From positions 1 through 24,554 of IMG/VR virus record IMGVR_UViG_3300008450_000428: 24,554 bases of DNA, one strand, 5' to 3'. Positions within the stretch are counted from its first letter, which is position 1. The number at the start of each line of letters is the position of its first letter. The notes below the pieces were generated by a model, which saw nothing but the letters and a program-made list of their open reading frames with translations, had not been told where the DNA came from and ran no database searches. The translations under genes and the position numbers were made by a program. Below, in pieces: positions 12,858 through 20,321 of this stretch. This stretch comes from a virus.

Positions 12858-12877
12858 CGACCTGGTTCGCCAGGTCG
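12858..12877 (+). promoter_or_regulatory. 8-bp hairpin with TTCG loop before the cell-wall hydrolase gene
   Basis: CGACCTGG, loop TTCG, CCAGGTCG: a perfect inverted repeat followed by GCCTTAACAAGGAG rather than a T-run. It is too close to the ribosome-binding site and lacks a U-tract, so an intrinsic terminator is unlikely. An RNA-processing or mRNA-stability element that separates the 12574 gene from the hydrolase is more likely. Confidence 0.55.
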
Positions 12878-12896
12878 GCCTTAACAAGGAGATATA

Positions 12897-13403
12897 ATGT
12901 TTCATCACATTAAACAAGTGCTGGTCGGAATTTTGGCCGCCTCACTACTAATTTCAATACCTTCTATTTCACAAGAAATTAAGGATAATAATATCAAACA
13001 AGAAGTCAATGAGGACTTCAACAAACAATTAGACTGCTTAGCTAAAAATATTTACTTTGAGGCAGCCGGAGAATCTTACGAAGGCAAACTGGCAGTAGCA
13101 CAAGTTACCATCAATCGTGTTAATGATTCTAGATTTCCATCTACCATTTGTGGTGTGGTATATCAAAGAACATTAGGTACCTGCCAATTTAGTTGGACTT
13201 GTTTAAAGAATTTGGCAGTAAGAAACAAATACGCTTGGGAAGAATCGGAAATAGTAGCACGCAAAGCATTGACAGAACCAATATTACATGATAAAATAGC
13301 AAGCACAAATGCACAATTCTATCATGCAGTATATGTAAATCCTGGTTGGAAAAACCGAGTAGTGGCCAAGATAGGTAACCATGTATTCTATGCAAGAAAC
13401 TAA
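12897..13403 (+). CDS. SleB-like cell-wall hydrolase (probable endolysin)
   Basis: A 168-residue protein with an N-terminal signal or signal-anchor (HIKQVLVGILAASLLISIPS, 4-23). A Hydrolase_2/SleB domain follows: CLAKNIYFEAAGES with E55, a GKLAVAQVTINRVNDSRFP segment, CGVVYQR, CQFSWTC and GNHVFYAR at the end. This family cleaves peptidoglycan (spore-cortex lytic enzyme and lytic transglycosylase type), and many aquatic phages use it for lysis. The signal sequence suggests export by the host Sec system (a SAR-type or secreted endolysin) without need for a classic holin. AAGGAG lies before the ATG. It stands between the tmRNA region and the gp33 gene. Confidence 0.85.
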   Translation: MFHHIKQVLVGILAASLLISIPSISQEIKDNNIKQEVNEDFNKQLDCLAKNIYFEAAGESYEGKLAVAQVTINRVNDSRFPSTICGVVYQRTLGTCQFSWTCLKNLAVRNKYAWEESEIVARKALTEPILHDKIASTNAQFYHAVYVNPGWKNRVVAKIGNHVFYARN

Positions 13404-13422
13404 TAATTGAAAGTATAACATA

Positions 13423-13644
13423 ATGCCTACTAAAGATGAAATAAAACATTTTAGTGATTTGATTGAACAGGTTGCTAAGACAGAAAAATTGACCTTGATG
13501 GATGCAATATGCCATCATTGTAAAGAAAGTGGTTTAGAAATCGAGGTGTCTGCCACATTAATCTCTGCCGCATTAAAGGCTAAGATTAAATTGGAAGCAC
13601 AAGACTTAAATCTACTAAAGAAAACTTCTAAGCTACCAATATGA
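13423..13644 (+). CDS. 33: Late-transcription co-activator gp33
   Basis: A 73-residue acidic-to-basic helical protein: MPTKDEIKHFSDLIEQVAKT, a DAICHHCKESGLEIEV core (27-42) and the ending LLKKTSKLPI. Length, the HCKESGLEIEVSATLI pattern and position directly before the gp59 gene, which is before gp32, match T4 order 33-59-32. gp33 links the late sigma factor gp55 and the sliding clamp to RNA polymerase, and so couples late transcription to replication. The gene is closely followed by the helicase-loader gene (overlap of ATG with TGA). The factor would serve the TATAAATA-like promoters in the window. Confidence 0.75.
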   Translation: MPTKDEIKHFSDLIEQVAKTEKLTLMDAICHHCKESGLEIEVSATLISAALKAKIKLEAQDLNLLKKTSKLPI

Positions 13645-14261
13645 CCGAGAATACCGGTTTTGAAGCATACGCATTATGGAATGCCTTGAAGCTTCATTTT
13701 ACTTCCGATTCATACAACTACTTTAAATACAGCGGCAAGACCAATGTATCAAAGCAGTCGTTTACCACAAATAAATCCAAATACCAATTCTACAAGTTAT
13801 CTCGCAAGTATGATTTGGAAGAATTGAAATCATTCTATGTGGCAAACTTCATAGAAGGTAAAGGTGATTGGGTTGGTGAATTACTACAAGATGGTGATGA
13901 GAACTATGCCAAGTGGCAAAAACGGCAACAAAGCTTGACTTATACCTTTGAGAATGATATAATGTATTTGTTTGATTTGGTGGATGGTGCTGAATTTGTT
14001 AACCGTGATGATATACTAAAGCCCATCGATGGCGGATGGCCAATGATTATCACAAAATTGATGAAGAATCAGGTATCGTTGGAATCAGTTTGTATATTGG
14101 TTGATTTGGTGGGTTGTATGCCAAGATGGGAAAAACAAATCACCGAAGATATTATTTGGCCAACACACAAACGATTAATACAAAGATATACACCATTTAT
14201 ACAATACGATAAAGAAAAGTTTTTACATATTTTAAAGAAAAAGATACATGAACAGGCCTAA
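13641..14261 (+). CDS. 59: DNA helicase loader gp59
   Basis: A 206-residue, Lys/Tyr-rich helical protein (GFEAYALWNALKLHFTSDSY, KYSGKTNVSKQSFTTNKSKY, NFIEGKGDWVGELLQDGDEN) with the typical layout of T4 gp59. gp59 binds forked DNA and the gp32-coated strand and loads the replicative helicase gp41. Synteny (33 before, 32 after) confirms the call. It overlaps the gp33 stop by 4 bases and the next gene by 14 bases. Confidence 0.88.
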   Translation: MTENTGFEAYALWNALKLHFTSDSYNYFKYSGKTNVSKQSFTTNKSKYQFYKLSRKYDLEELKSFYVANFIEGKGDWVGELLQDGDENYAKWQKRQQSLTYTFENDIMYLFDLVDGAEFVNRDDILKPIDGGWPMIITKLMKNQVSLESVCILVDLVGCMPRWEKQITEDIIWPTHKRLIQRYTPFIQYDKEKFLHILKKKIHEQA

Positions 14262-14739
14262 CATTAAATGTGTTTATTTGGACATGGATGGAGTTATTGC
14301 TGATTTTGATAAGCGATATAGAGAACTCTATAACATGGCACCAAAAGATGCAGAGAAACACAAACAATTTGATAAGTTTTTTAGTGAGTTTATTGCTACA
14401 CAACAGTTTGCTAGCCTAGATTTAATGCCAGGCGCAGCAGAAGGTTTGGAATATTTGAGAAAATCCAATGTACTTACTCAGATGCTTACCTCATCGTCAA
14501 GCGAAAAACGCCATGATGATGTTTCTAAACAAAAAATGTTGTGGTTGGAAAAACACGGCATTACGTTTTACCCTATTATAGTACCAGGTAAAAGGTTGAA
14601 ACAGAACTATGCAGAACCAGATTGCATTCTTATTGATGATACTGAAATAAACATCACTCAATGGACAGCAAAAGGTGGTATTGGTATTCTACATAAAGAC
14701 TGGCACAGTACTATGGCAATATTGCATATGTACATTTGA
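14248..14739 (+). CDS. HAD-family phosphatase, 5'(3')-deoxyribonucleotidase-like
   Basis: A 163-residue protein of the haloacid dehalogenase superfamily. Motif I is D12-x-D14-G (YLDMDGVIADF), motif II is the TSSSS at 81-85, and motif III/IV is D130-D131 in ILIDDTEINI. Asp12 would form the phospho-aspartate intermediate. The size and the cap region fit the deoxyribonucleotidase-like (NT5C) group that trims nucleoside monophosphates or balances nucleotide pools during phage replication. It sits between gp59 and gp32, an insertion relative to T4 order. It starts 14 bases inside the gp59 gene. Confidence 0.75.
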   Translation: MNRPNIKCVYLDMDGVIADFDKRYRELYNMAPKDAEKHKQFDKFFSEFIATQQFASLDLMPGAAEGLEYLRKSNVLTQMLTSSSSEKRHDDVSKQKMLWLEKHGITFYPIIVPGKRLKQNYAEPDCILIDDTEINITQWTAKGGIGILHKDWHSTMAILHMYI

Positions 14740-14765
14740 CAAACGCCTAAATACTATGATATACT
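14736..14765 (+). promoter_or_regulatory. Sigma70-like promoter for gp32
   Basis: TTGACA at 14736-14741, overlapping the stop codon of the HAD gene, then 18 bases and TATACT at 14760-14765. CTAAATA (14747-14753), the late-promoter-like box, lies in the spacer, as in the tmRNA promoter. The 68 bases that follow, before the gp32 ATG, hold an untranslated leader in which T4 gp32 is known to regulate its own translation; I see no clear pseudoknot here. Confidence 0.6.
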
Positions 14766-14832
14766 AGCAGTTGATTATGAGAAGTAATTTGATATATTCC
14801 GTTTATACTCCGTTAATACGAAAGGTAATACT

Positions 14833-15714
14833 ATGAGTTTCGCAAATCTAAAACGCCAATCCGGCAACCTCGACAAACTTGCTAAAGCAGTTGAGGCACT
14901 CTCCCAAACATCCGAAGGTTCTGAAAAGTCCGATAACTATTGGAAACCAGAAGTTGATAAAGCAGGTAATGGCATGGCCACTATCCGTTTCTTACCAGCA
15001 TCTGAAGCCGATGGTGAAGATGGTCTGCCTTGGGTTAAAATCTTCTCCCATGGTTTTCAAGGACCTGGTGGTTGGTTAATTGATAATTGTTTGACCACAA
15101 AGAATCAACAATGTCCAGTATGTGAACACAATTCTACATTATGGAATTCTGGCATTGAAGCGAATAAAGATGTTGTTCGCAAACAGAAACGTAAGTTAAA
15201 TTATGTTGCCAATGTGTATATCGTTTCGGATCCTAAACATCCAGAAAATGAAGGCAAAGTGAAATTGTTCCGCTTTGGTAAGAAAATCTTTGATAAGATT
15301 ACTGAAGCAATGAATCCACAGTTTGAAGATGAATCACCAATCAATCCATTTGATATGTGGAAAGGTGCTAACTTCAAGTTGAAGATTCGTAAGGTAGAAG
15401 GTTATCAGAACTATGATAAGTCAGAGTTTGATTCACCAACTGCTCTATTAGATGATGATGCAGCATTAGAGAAAATCTGGAAGTCAGAGTTCTCTTTGAA
15501 TGAATTGACTGCTGGTAAAGAGTTTAAATCTTATGATGAGTTGAAGCAACGCCTTGACAAAGTTCTTGGTTTGAATGGTGAAGTAGTTGCACCAAAGACA
15601 ACCGTAGAAACTATTAAAGAGCAAGTTCGTACTGCTCCTAAGTCAGTTGAACCAAAGATTCATGAAGATGATGATGATATGTCTTATTTTGCCAAGTTGG
15701 CAGAAGAAGATTAA
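14833..15714 (+). CDS. 32: Single-stranded DNA-binding protein gp32
   Basis: A 293-residue T4 gp32 homologue. The basic N-terminus (MSFANLKRQSGNLDKLAKAV) mediates cooperative binding. The zinc ligands H73, C86, C94 and C97 keep nearly the spacing of T4 gp32 (64, 77, 87, 90). The core has the KxFRFGKKIFDKI strand, and the acidic tail (HEDDDDMSYFAKLAEED) binds partner replication proteins. It coats single strands in replication, recombination and repair and works with gp59 and the helicase. It has its own promoter and is followed at once by an intrinsic terminator, as suits a highly expressed gene. The AAAGG at 14821 acts as ribosome-binding site. Confidence 0.95.
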   Translation: MSFANLKRQSGNLDKLAKAVEALSQTSEGSEKSDNYWKPEVDKAGNGMATIRFLPASEADGEDGLPWVKIFSHGFQGPGGWLIDNCLTTKNQQCPVCEHNSTLWNSGIEANKDVVRKQKRKLNYVANVYIVSDPKHPENEGKVKLFRFGKKIFDKITEAMNPQFEDESPINPFDMWKGANFKLKIRKVEGYQNYDKSEFDSPTALLDDDAALEKIWKSEFSLNELTAGKEFKSYDELKQRLDKVLGLNGEVVAPKTTVETIKEQVRTAPKSVEPKIHEDDDDMSYFAKLAEED

Positions 15715-15733
15715 GTTTTCCCATGTGTGTACG

Positions 15734-15757
15734 AACCCCGCTACGGCGGGGTTTTTT
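15734..15757 (+). terminator. Intrinsic terminator after gp32
   Basis: AACCCCGC, loop TACG, GCGGGGTT, followed by a T-run ending at 15757: an 8-bp GC-rich stem with a UNCG-type tetraloop. It is the clearest terminator in the window. It lies between convergent genes. On the minus strand the hairpin is not followed by a U-tract, so it acts mainly on the rightward gp32 transcript. Confidence 0.9.
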
Positions 15758-15762
15758 ATTGG

Positions 15763-17196
15763 TTAAGTCGGTCTAAGATTTTGTTTAAGAATTTTTTGAA
15801 GTGTGGGGTCATCAGTACGAACATTTACCGTTGTATCAAGTAGTACGCCTCGGCCTCCAGCACCAACACTATTGACTTTCGTAGAAGCATCTACCACAAC
15901 ATTATGCATACCAGCAAACTCAGCATTTTCTAAATTAACATTTTCATCAATCGCTGATTGTACTCTGCTGGTAATAGGATTGGCTTGTGGTGCCTCGGGT
16001 GTTGCGGTTGGAACTGACTGTGATTGACTAGATTCTGGCGAGGTAGACTTAGATATATCTCTACCCATGCTTACCGCACCAATAGCAGTAGATAATGCAG
16101 TGCCAACAAATGGTACTATTGCAGCTGCACCTTCAGCAAGTTCTAAACCAGCACCAACAACATCACCTTCTTTTAATCTATCATAAGCGAAGTATCCTGC
16201 GGCACCAAGGCCTAATCCAAAAGGAAGTTTTTTAAGTATGGACTTACCGGCGGACTTAGCAGCACCTTTAACACCTGCTTTCTCGGTTTTTTTCTCTATT
16301 TCTTTTTCGGTGGCCTTTTCAACTTTTTTACCGTATTCTTTATCTAAAGCTTTTTCTTGTTCTTTGGTAAATTTTTCTGTTCCTTTTTTAGGTTTTTGTA
16401 CTTCTTTACCTTTTTGGCCAAGTTGACCTATTGCTTTTTCAGCCAGTTTTTTAAGACCTAACATTCCAGCAACAGTAGCTAAACCATTAGTAAGAAATTT
16501 GATAGCACCCCAAAGTGCTTCTGCAATAGAAGTTATAACTTTTTCAACCATTGCGGCCACATTTTTAAATATATTACCAATAAAATCTAAAAGGTTAAAT
16601 CCTTCTTTTTGTTCTTTTATTGGGGTTGCTGTACCACCTCGTTTAGATAAAGCATCCAATAGTTCTTTATGCCATTTTTCTTTTTCTCTATCTTTTTCTT
16701 TTTTAAAGTTTTTTTCAATTTTAAGTTTTTTGCTTTCAGCAATGTACTCAGCCTTCATTAGGTTGTATAACCTTGCCAACACATCAGCAACACCATCACC
16801 TTTTCTCAGTTTTTGTTTTTGGCCATCTGAAACATTGGTGTATAAAGCCGGTTCAATACTGCTTAGTTTACTACCACTAGTTCTTTCATTAATTTGATTC
16901 GCTCGGCCTTGTTTATTTTTCACACCTTTGTTGGCAAAATATTCAATATCTTCTCTTTTGCGGCCAGTTGCACTACCAACTATCGATGACATTGTATTAC
17001 CCATTAACATTCTAACAATGTTTAAGTAATCAAATTTTTCTTTGAATCCCTTACTTCTGGCGGCCATTTTATCTGATATGGCACCAGTAATCGATTTCAT
17101 TGCGCCAAATTCTCCACTACTAGCTTTCTCACGAATGAGTTCACCTAATGATTTTTTGTTTACTCTAGAAGCTTGTTGATATGAATTAATGGCCAT
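15763..17196 (-). CDS. Large tail/baseplate protein with hydrophobic segments, paralogue of the lysozyme-bearing protein
   Basis: A 477-residue protein counted from the ATG at 17196 (MAINSYQQASRV), two bases after the upstream stop; a GTG three codons earlier is possible. Its N-terminal part (about 45-185) is clearly homologous to the same part of the next upstream protein, for example EKFDYLNIVRMLMG and SSIEPALYTNVSDGQKQKLRKGDGVADVL. A long hydrophobic helix region (about 202-260), a Lys/Glu-rich linker, and a Gly/Ala-rich hydrophobic domain (about 326-383, LPFGLGLGAAGYFAY to VPFVGTALSTAIGAVSM) follow. Such hydrophobic domains are seen in tape-measure and hub proteins that enter the membrane. 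It is a virion protein by context; the exact T4 counterpart is not assignable. It is the last gene of the leftward operon. Confidence 0.6.
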   Translation of the reverse strand: MAINSYQQASRVNKKSLGELIREKASSGEFGAMKSITGAISDKMAARSKGFKEKFDYLNIVRMLMGNTMSSIVGSATGRKREDIEYFANKGVKNKQGRANQINERTSGSKLSSIEPALYTNVSDGQKQKLRKGDGVADVLARLYNLMKAEYIAESKKLKIEKNFKKEKDREKEKWHKELLDALSKRGGTATPIKEQKEGFNLLDFIGNIFKNVAAMVEKVITSIAEALWGAIKFLTNGLATVAGMLGLKKLAEKAIGQLGQKGKEVQKPKKGTEKFTKEQEKALDKEYGKKVEKATEKEIEKKTEKAGVKGAAKSAGKSILKKLPFGLGLGAAGYFAYDRLKEGDVVGAGLELAEGAAAIVPFVGTALSTAIGAVSMGRDISKSTSPESSQSQSVPTATPEAPQANPITSRVQSAIDENVNLENAEFAGMHNVVVDASTKVNSVGAGGRGVLLDTTVNVRTDDPTLQKILKQNLRPT

Positions 17197-17197
17197 G

Positions 17198-18691
17198 TTA
17201 TGCACCCATAAAAAGTGGTAAATCTAAATCGCTGCCTGTATGTAATACTTGTGTGGAGGGTCCTGCACCCACATTGTTTATTGTTTGGCTAGTATTTAGA
17301 ACAATGTTGTTTGGTTTGGATGTGCCTTTTAAATCTTTGTTTTGAACTGATTGGTTGTTCAATACGGCACCACTTTGTGGAATTGGTGCTACTGTTGATA
17401 TAGGTGAGTTGGAAAGAAATAAATCCGCTTCACGGGCTCGTCTGGCTTTTAATACAGGATGAGGCCTGCCTTGTTCGGTAGCAATACCATTTCTAATAAT
17501 TTCTGAAGCTTTATTTGTATCTCCCGAATCGATTGCGGTTTTCAAACCTTTTAAACCTTTTAAAGATCCTACATTATAGGCGTAACTAGTTAGTGCAGCT
17601 TTTTGATTATCATTAAGTTTACTCCAAGTAGAATCACCTAAATCTTTTTTTGCTTGTCCTTCATACTTTGGCATATCCATTTTTAATAATTTTTGTGCCT
17701 GCTCTTTAGTAATGATAGTGTCTATTCCTTTATTACCCAAAATTGGAATTTGTTCGTCACCCGCTTGTATAAAACCTTGTTTGTATTCATCATCTTTAAT
17801 TTGGTGACCATAACCAATTGAAATTTTTCCACCATCAGGATAGGCTTTCTTAGCAAAACCTTCCTCTTTAATAATAAGAGCCATACTACCACCAGCAGCA
17901 ACTGCACCACCTACTGCTAAACTACCAGCACTAAGTGGTCCAGATTTAGATGCTGATGTGCTTGGTGTTTGAATTGTAGGTGTTTCTTTGGTACTTGTTG
18001 CTGGTTTAGTTTCTTCTTTTGGTATTTTATCTACTGTTTCTTTTTTAGGAGAAACCTTAGGTTCTTTTTTAATTTTAATTTTACCTAATTTTGTAGTTTG
18101 ACTTTTTTTAATTTGTTCAATTAATTGTTTGTGGCGTCTTTCTTCTTCTTCATGTAATTCTTGCTCAAAGTTTTTTTCTAATTCATAATTAAGTTTATTT
18201 TTTTCATTATGAGTTTTTACTAAATTAAACAGTTTGCCTGCCACATCGGCTACAGAGTTACCTTTACGGAGACCTTCTCTTTGTCCAGATGTTACCGTGG
18301 TGTAAAATGCCGTATCGATACTACCAATTTTTCCACCGGATGATAAAGACATTGAAGATTTTTTATCGCCTAAGAAATACTTCATAGTATCTTTATTGGC
18401 ACCAAATGTTTTGCCAAGTAAAGATGCGCCTGTTTTACCAACAAGCGATTTAGCGATGTTTAATGGATTGAATTTTTCTTTGATGCCAACTACTTTGGCT
18501 TTGAAATTTTCTGATATAGTTTGTTTAAGAGGTTTGCCCTCTATCGCACCATTTCTGATGTTGGCAAGAAAACCTCTTTCTCGTATTTCTTTAAGGCGCT
18601 GACGGTCTGTACCAGTAAGTGGTCGCTTTTGTGCAATTAAAGCATCCACTTCTTGAAGTTCTTGTAATAGTTCTTCGCTACTCTTTTTCAT
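17198..18691 (-). CDS. Tail protein with GH24-type lysozyme domain
   Basis: A 497-residue protein. Residues 1-195 are homologous to the next protein's N-terminus (SIDTAFYTTVTSGQREGLRK, NSVADVAGKLFNLVKT). A charged linker (200-250) leads to a T4-lysozyme-type domain at about 265-428, with E277, D286 and S291 in the positions of T4 Glu11, Asp20 and Thr26 (AYPDGGKISIGYGH), and NQKAALTSYAYNVG (362-375). The change of Thr to Ser is conservative. The enzyme would cut peptidoglycan as the tail tube passes the cell wall, like T4 gp5. The C-terminus resembles a short stretch (NNVGAG) of the paralogue. The start ATG overlaps the TGA of the short ORF upstream. Confidence 0.75.
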   Translation of the reverse strand: MKKSSEELLQELQEVDALIAQKRPLTGTDRQRLKEIRERGFLANIRNGAIEGKPLKQTISENFKAKVVGIKEKFNPLNIAKSLVGKTGASLLGKTFGANKDTMKYFLGDKKSSMSLSSGGKIGSIDTAFYTTVTSGQREGLRKGNSVADVAGKLFNLVKTHNEKNKLNYELEKNFEQELHEEEERRHKQLIEQIKKSQTTKLGKIKIKKEPKVSPKKETVDKIPKEETKPATSTKETPTIQTPSTSASKSGPLSAGSLAVGGAVAAGGSMALIIKEEGFAKKAYPDGGKISIGYGHQIKDDEYKQGFIQAGDEQIPILGNKGIDTIITKEQAQKLLKMDMPKYEGQAKKDLGDSTWSKLNDNQKAALTSYAYNVGSLKGLKGLKTAIDSGDTNKASEIIRNGIATEQGRPHPVLKARRAREADLFLSNSPISTVAPIPQSGAVLNNQSVQNKDLKGTSKPNNIVLNTSQTINNVGAGPSTQVLHTGSDLDLPLFMGA

Positions 18692-18822
18692 TTACCTTTT
18701 TGTCTTTGCTTAATTTTTTCGTTTTCTTGTTCAATATATTGTATAAGCATAGTAACGTAAATATCTCTTTCCCACGGAATCATATTTTCAAGTTCCGTAA
18801 GACTATATTTGTGGTGTTGCAT
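18688..18822 (-). CDS. Short tail-assembly ORF, probably expressed as a frameshift extension of gp26
   Basis: From the first ATG the ORF encodes 44 residues: MQHHKYSLTELENMIPWERD, IYVTMLIQYIEQENEKIKQR, QKGK. The YSLTELENMxPWERxIYV pattern recalls the short gp51-like hub-assembly proteins in aquatic T4-like phages. No good ribosome-binding site precedes the ATG. The frame is open another 19 codons upstream, to CGA at 18879, with protein-like content (RLTFRYDNLKNYYTTNFSL) but no ATG or GTG. It begins exactly where a -1 slip on gp26's TTTTTTC would place the ribosome. It ends in an ATGA overlap with the lysozyme-bearing tail gene. I therefore think the usual product is a gp26 fusion of 308 residues. 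Confidence 0.65.
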   Translation of the reverse strand: MQHHKYSLTELENMIPWERDIYVTMLIQYIEQENEKIKQRQKGK

Positions 18823-18872
18823 CAAACTAAAATTAGTAGTGTAGTAATTCTTCAGATTGTCATAACGAAATG

Positions 18873-19613
18873 TTAGTCGAAAAAACTGTCTAAGCCTTCG
18901 ACTTCAATGGAATGGTCATAACCACACTTGCCACACTTCATTTCAATCTTTTTGTTTAACTTTGGCAAATTCTCAAAAAATTGTTCAATCTGTGCAAACT
19001 GTTCCTGATTCAATGATTCCAAAAAATCATTCAATTCTTTTTTGGTACTCTCTTTGGCATAATAGTATTGTTGGCCATCATAGATATGTTCGATACTATT
19101 AATAATCATATCAAATGCCATATCAGTTACATTATTGGTTTTTGCAACCGATTCCAACACAGAGAACTCTGGATACTTTAATTTGATACTAATTGTGTTG
19201 GTTAAATTAATAATCTCTTTTGTGGCCCCCATCTCAACTTGAATATCCAAAAGATTAATTTTGGTTTTCATAGAATTACCACATGGTGTTGGGTCTGTGC
19301 GATCCTCTAATTGAACCATGTTCTCACAACGATAGTTGCTTTCTACAATTTCACCAACAGAACGGGCTCTCAAATTTAAGAAATAAAACTCAACATCAAT
19401 AATTGGTAACGAATCAATATCAACATTTTCAGTCAAAGTACAATTGTGTAACACTTGACGAATATTTTTTTCAATAGTTTGTCTATCGTCTGATTCCAAA
19501 GCCATCATTAAGTTACGTTGTTCTTTAACCAAAAACGGTCTAAATCGAATGTGTTTCTTGGATAATGGTAAATCTATTTCATACACTGGTGCATCAATTT
19601 TTGGTAAAGCCAT
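18873..19613 (-). CDS. 26: Baseplate hub/tail assembly protein gp26-like
   Basis: A 246-residue protein that begins MALPKIDAPVYEIDLPLSKK, HIRFRPFLVKEQRNLMMALE, a signature of the T4 gp26 family. Further on are paired Cys C96/C111 and C227-x2-C230 with H234 (MKCGKCGYDHSIEVEG), likely a zinc site, and the end GLDSFFD. gp26 takes part in assembly of the central baseplate hub, probably as a chaperone. GGAGTG nine bases before the ATG is the ribosome-binding site. The last codons carry an in-phase TTTTTTC heptamer, so part of the product may be extended into the following frame. Confidence 0.8.
   Translation of the reverse strand: MALPKIDAPVYEIDLPLSKKHIRFRPFLVKEQRNLMMALESDDRQTIEKNIRQVLHNCTLTENVDIDSLPIIDVEFYFLNLRARSVGEIVESNYRCENMVQLEDRTDPTPCGNSMKTKINLLDIQVEMGATKEIINLTNTISIKLKYPEFSVLESVAKTNNVTDMAFDMIINSIEHIYDGQQYYYAKESTKKELNDFLESLNQEQFAQIEQFFENLPKLNKKIEMKCGKCGYDHSIEVEGLDSFFD
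18879..18885 (-). promoter_or_regulatory. Candidate -1 programmed frameshift site TTTTTTC
   Basis: In the gp26 frame the codons read AGT TTT TTC GAC TAA, giving a T-TTT-TTC heptamer of the X-XXY-YYZ type two codons before the stop. A -1 slip continues CGA CTA ACA TTT CGT and stays open for 63 more codons to 18688. The position, just before large tail genes, is where tailed phages place the tail-chaperone frameshift. I did not identify a strong downstream stimulatory stem-loop. Confidence 0.6.
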
Positions 19614-19637
19614 TTTATTTTCACTCCATATTAAAAA

Positions 19638-20321
19638 TTAATCAAAATCTCTGTTAGCTTGGCTGCCATTCAAACTATTTCTATCTCTAAAAACATTTGT
19701 CAAATCAGCTCTATTTGGAATTTGTGTTGTAAAATCATTAACTCCGGCAGCAATTTCCGATGTAATAGATTGTAACAAACTGGAACCCAATGCTTGAATT
19801 GAATTGTTTTGCCAGTATGTGTAAGCAAACACCACGGTTAATTTATGGTACGCATCTGATGACCAATCCAAATCTAATTGATTTACTGAAATAGGAAATG
19901 CATCAATCAAATTAACAGAATATATTTTTTTATTCTGCTGGTCGTACTGATTAACTTGTAGTGTTGATATGTAATCTGATTTGTATCTAAAGTCAAACTT
20001 GTAAGACGGATTGATATATTCCATCCAAGCATCAAAGAATAACTTTTCTTCCATACTTTCTGAAACAATGAATGTCATGGTGATATCATTGTATTGAGAT
20101 TGATATGGATGTTTTTCGGTTGGATTGGTACCAAACTTTTGTTCCGTTGTGGCAAATGTTCTACTTGGTAATTCGGTAGATTCACAGCGCAATGATAAAG
20201 TTCTGCCAGTATTTCGGTAAGGAAACAAAGTTAGTGGTACGGGAATGTTTACATCAAACCGATTGGGTTTGGCCAAATCTTTTACAAAACTGGCACGAAA
20301 ATCGTTTAAGCTACTAGGCAT
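19638..20321 (-). CDS. 54: Tail-tube family protein, baseplate tube initiator gp54-like
   Basis: A 227-residue protein of the T4 gp19/gp54 tail-tube fold: MPSSLNDFRASFVKDLAKPN then RFDVNIPVPLTLFPYRN, LRCESTELPSRTFATTEQKF, ITMTFIVSESMEEKLFFDAW, INPSYKFDFRYKSDY, and VNQLDLDWSSDAYHKLTVVF before AYTYWQNNS. In T4 gp54 starts tube polymerisation on the baseplate. The gene's proximity to the gp26-like gene and to gp48 supports gp54 rather than the main tube protein gp19. The C-terminal 50 residues are extra and less conserved. Its ATG shares a base with the stop of the gene upstream (TAATG). Confidence 0.75.
   Translation of the reverse strand: MPSSLNDFRASFVKDLAKPNRFDVNIPVPLTLFPYRNTGRTLSLRCESTELPSRTFATTEQKFGTNPTEKHPYQSQYNDITMTFIVSESMEEKLFFDAWMEYINPSYKFDFRYKSDYISTLQVNQYDQQNKKIYSVNLIDAFPISVNQLDLDWSSDAYHKLTVVFAYTYWQNNSIQALGSSLLQSITSEIAAGVNDFTTQIPNRADLTNVFRDRNSLNGSQANRDFD

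Noticed and set aside
12858-12877. Intrinsic terminator before the cell-wall hydrolase
   Set aside because: There is no T-run after the stem, and the ribosome-binding site follows almost at once.
15734-15757. The gp32 terminator as a bidirectional terminator for the leftward operon too
   Set aside because: Read on the minus strand the hairpin is followed by CGTACA without a U-tract, so it is only convincing for the rightward transcript.
16238-16897. Plus-strand Phe/Ser-rich open frames inside the leftward tail genes
   Set aside because: They are reverse shadows of Lys/Glu-rich coding sequence, without ribosome-binding sites or family resemblance.
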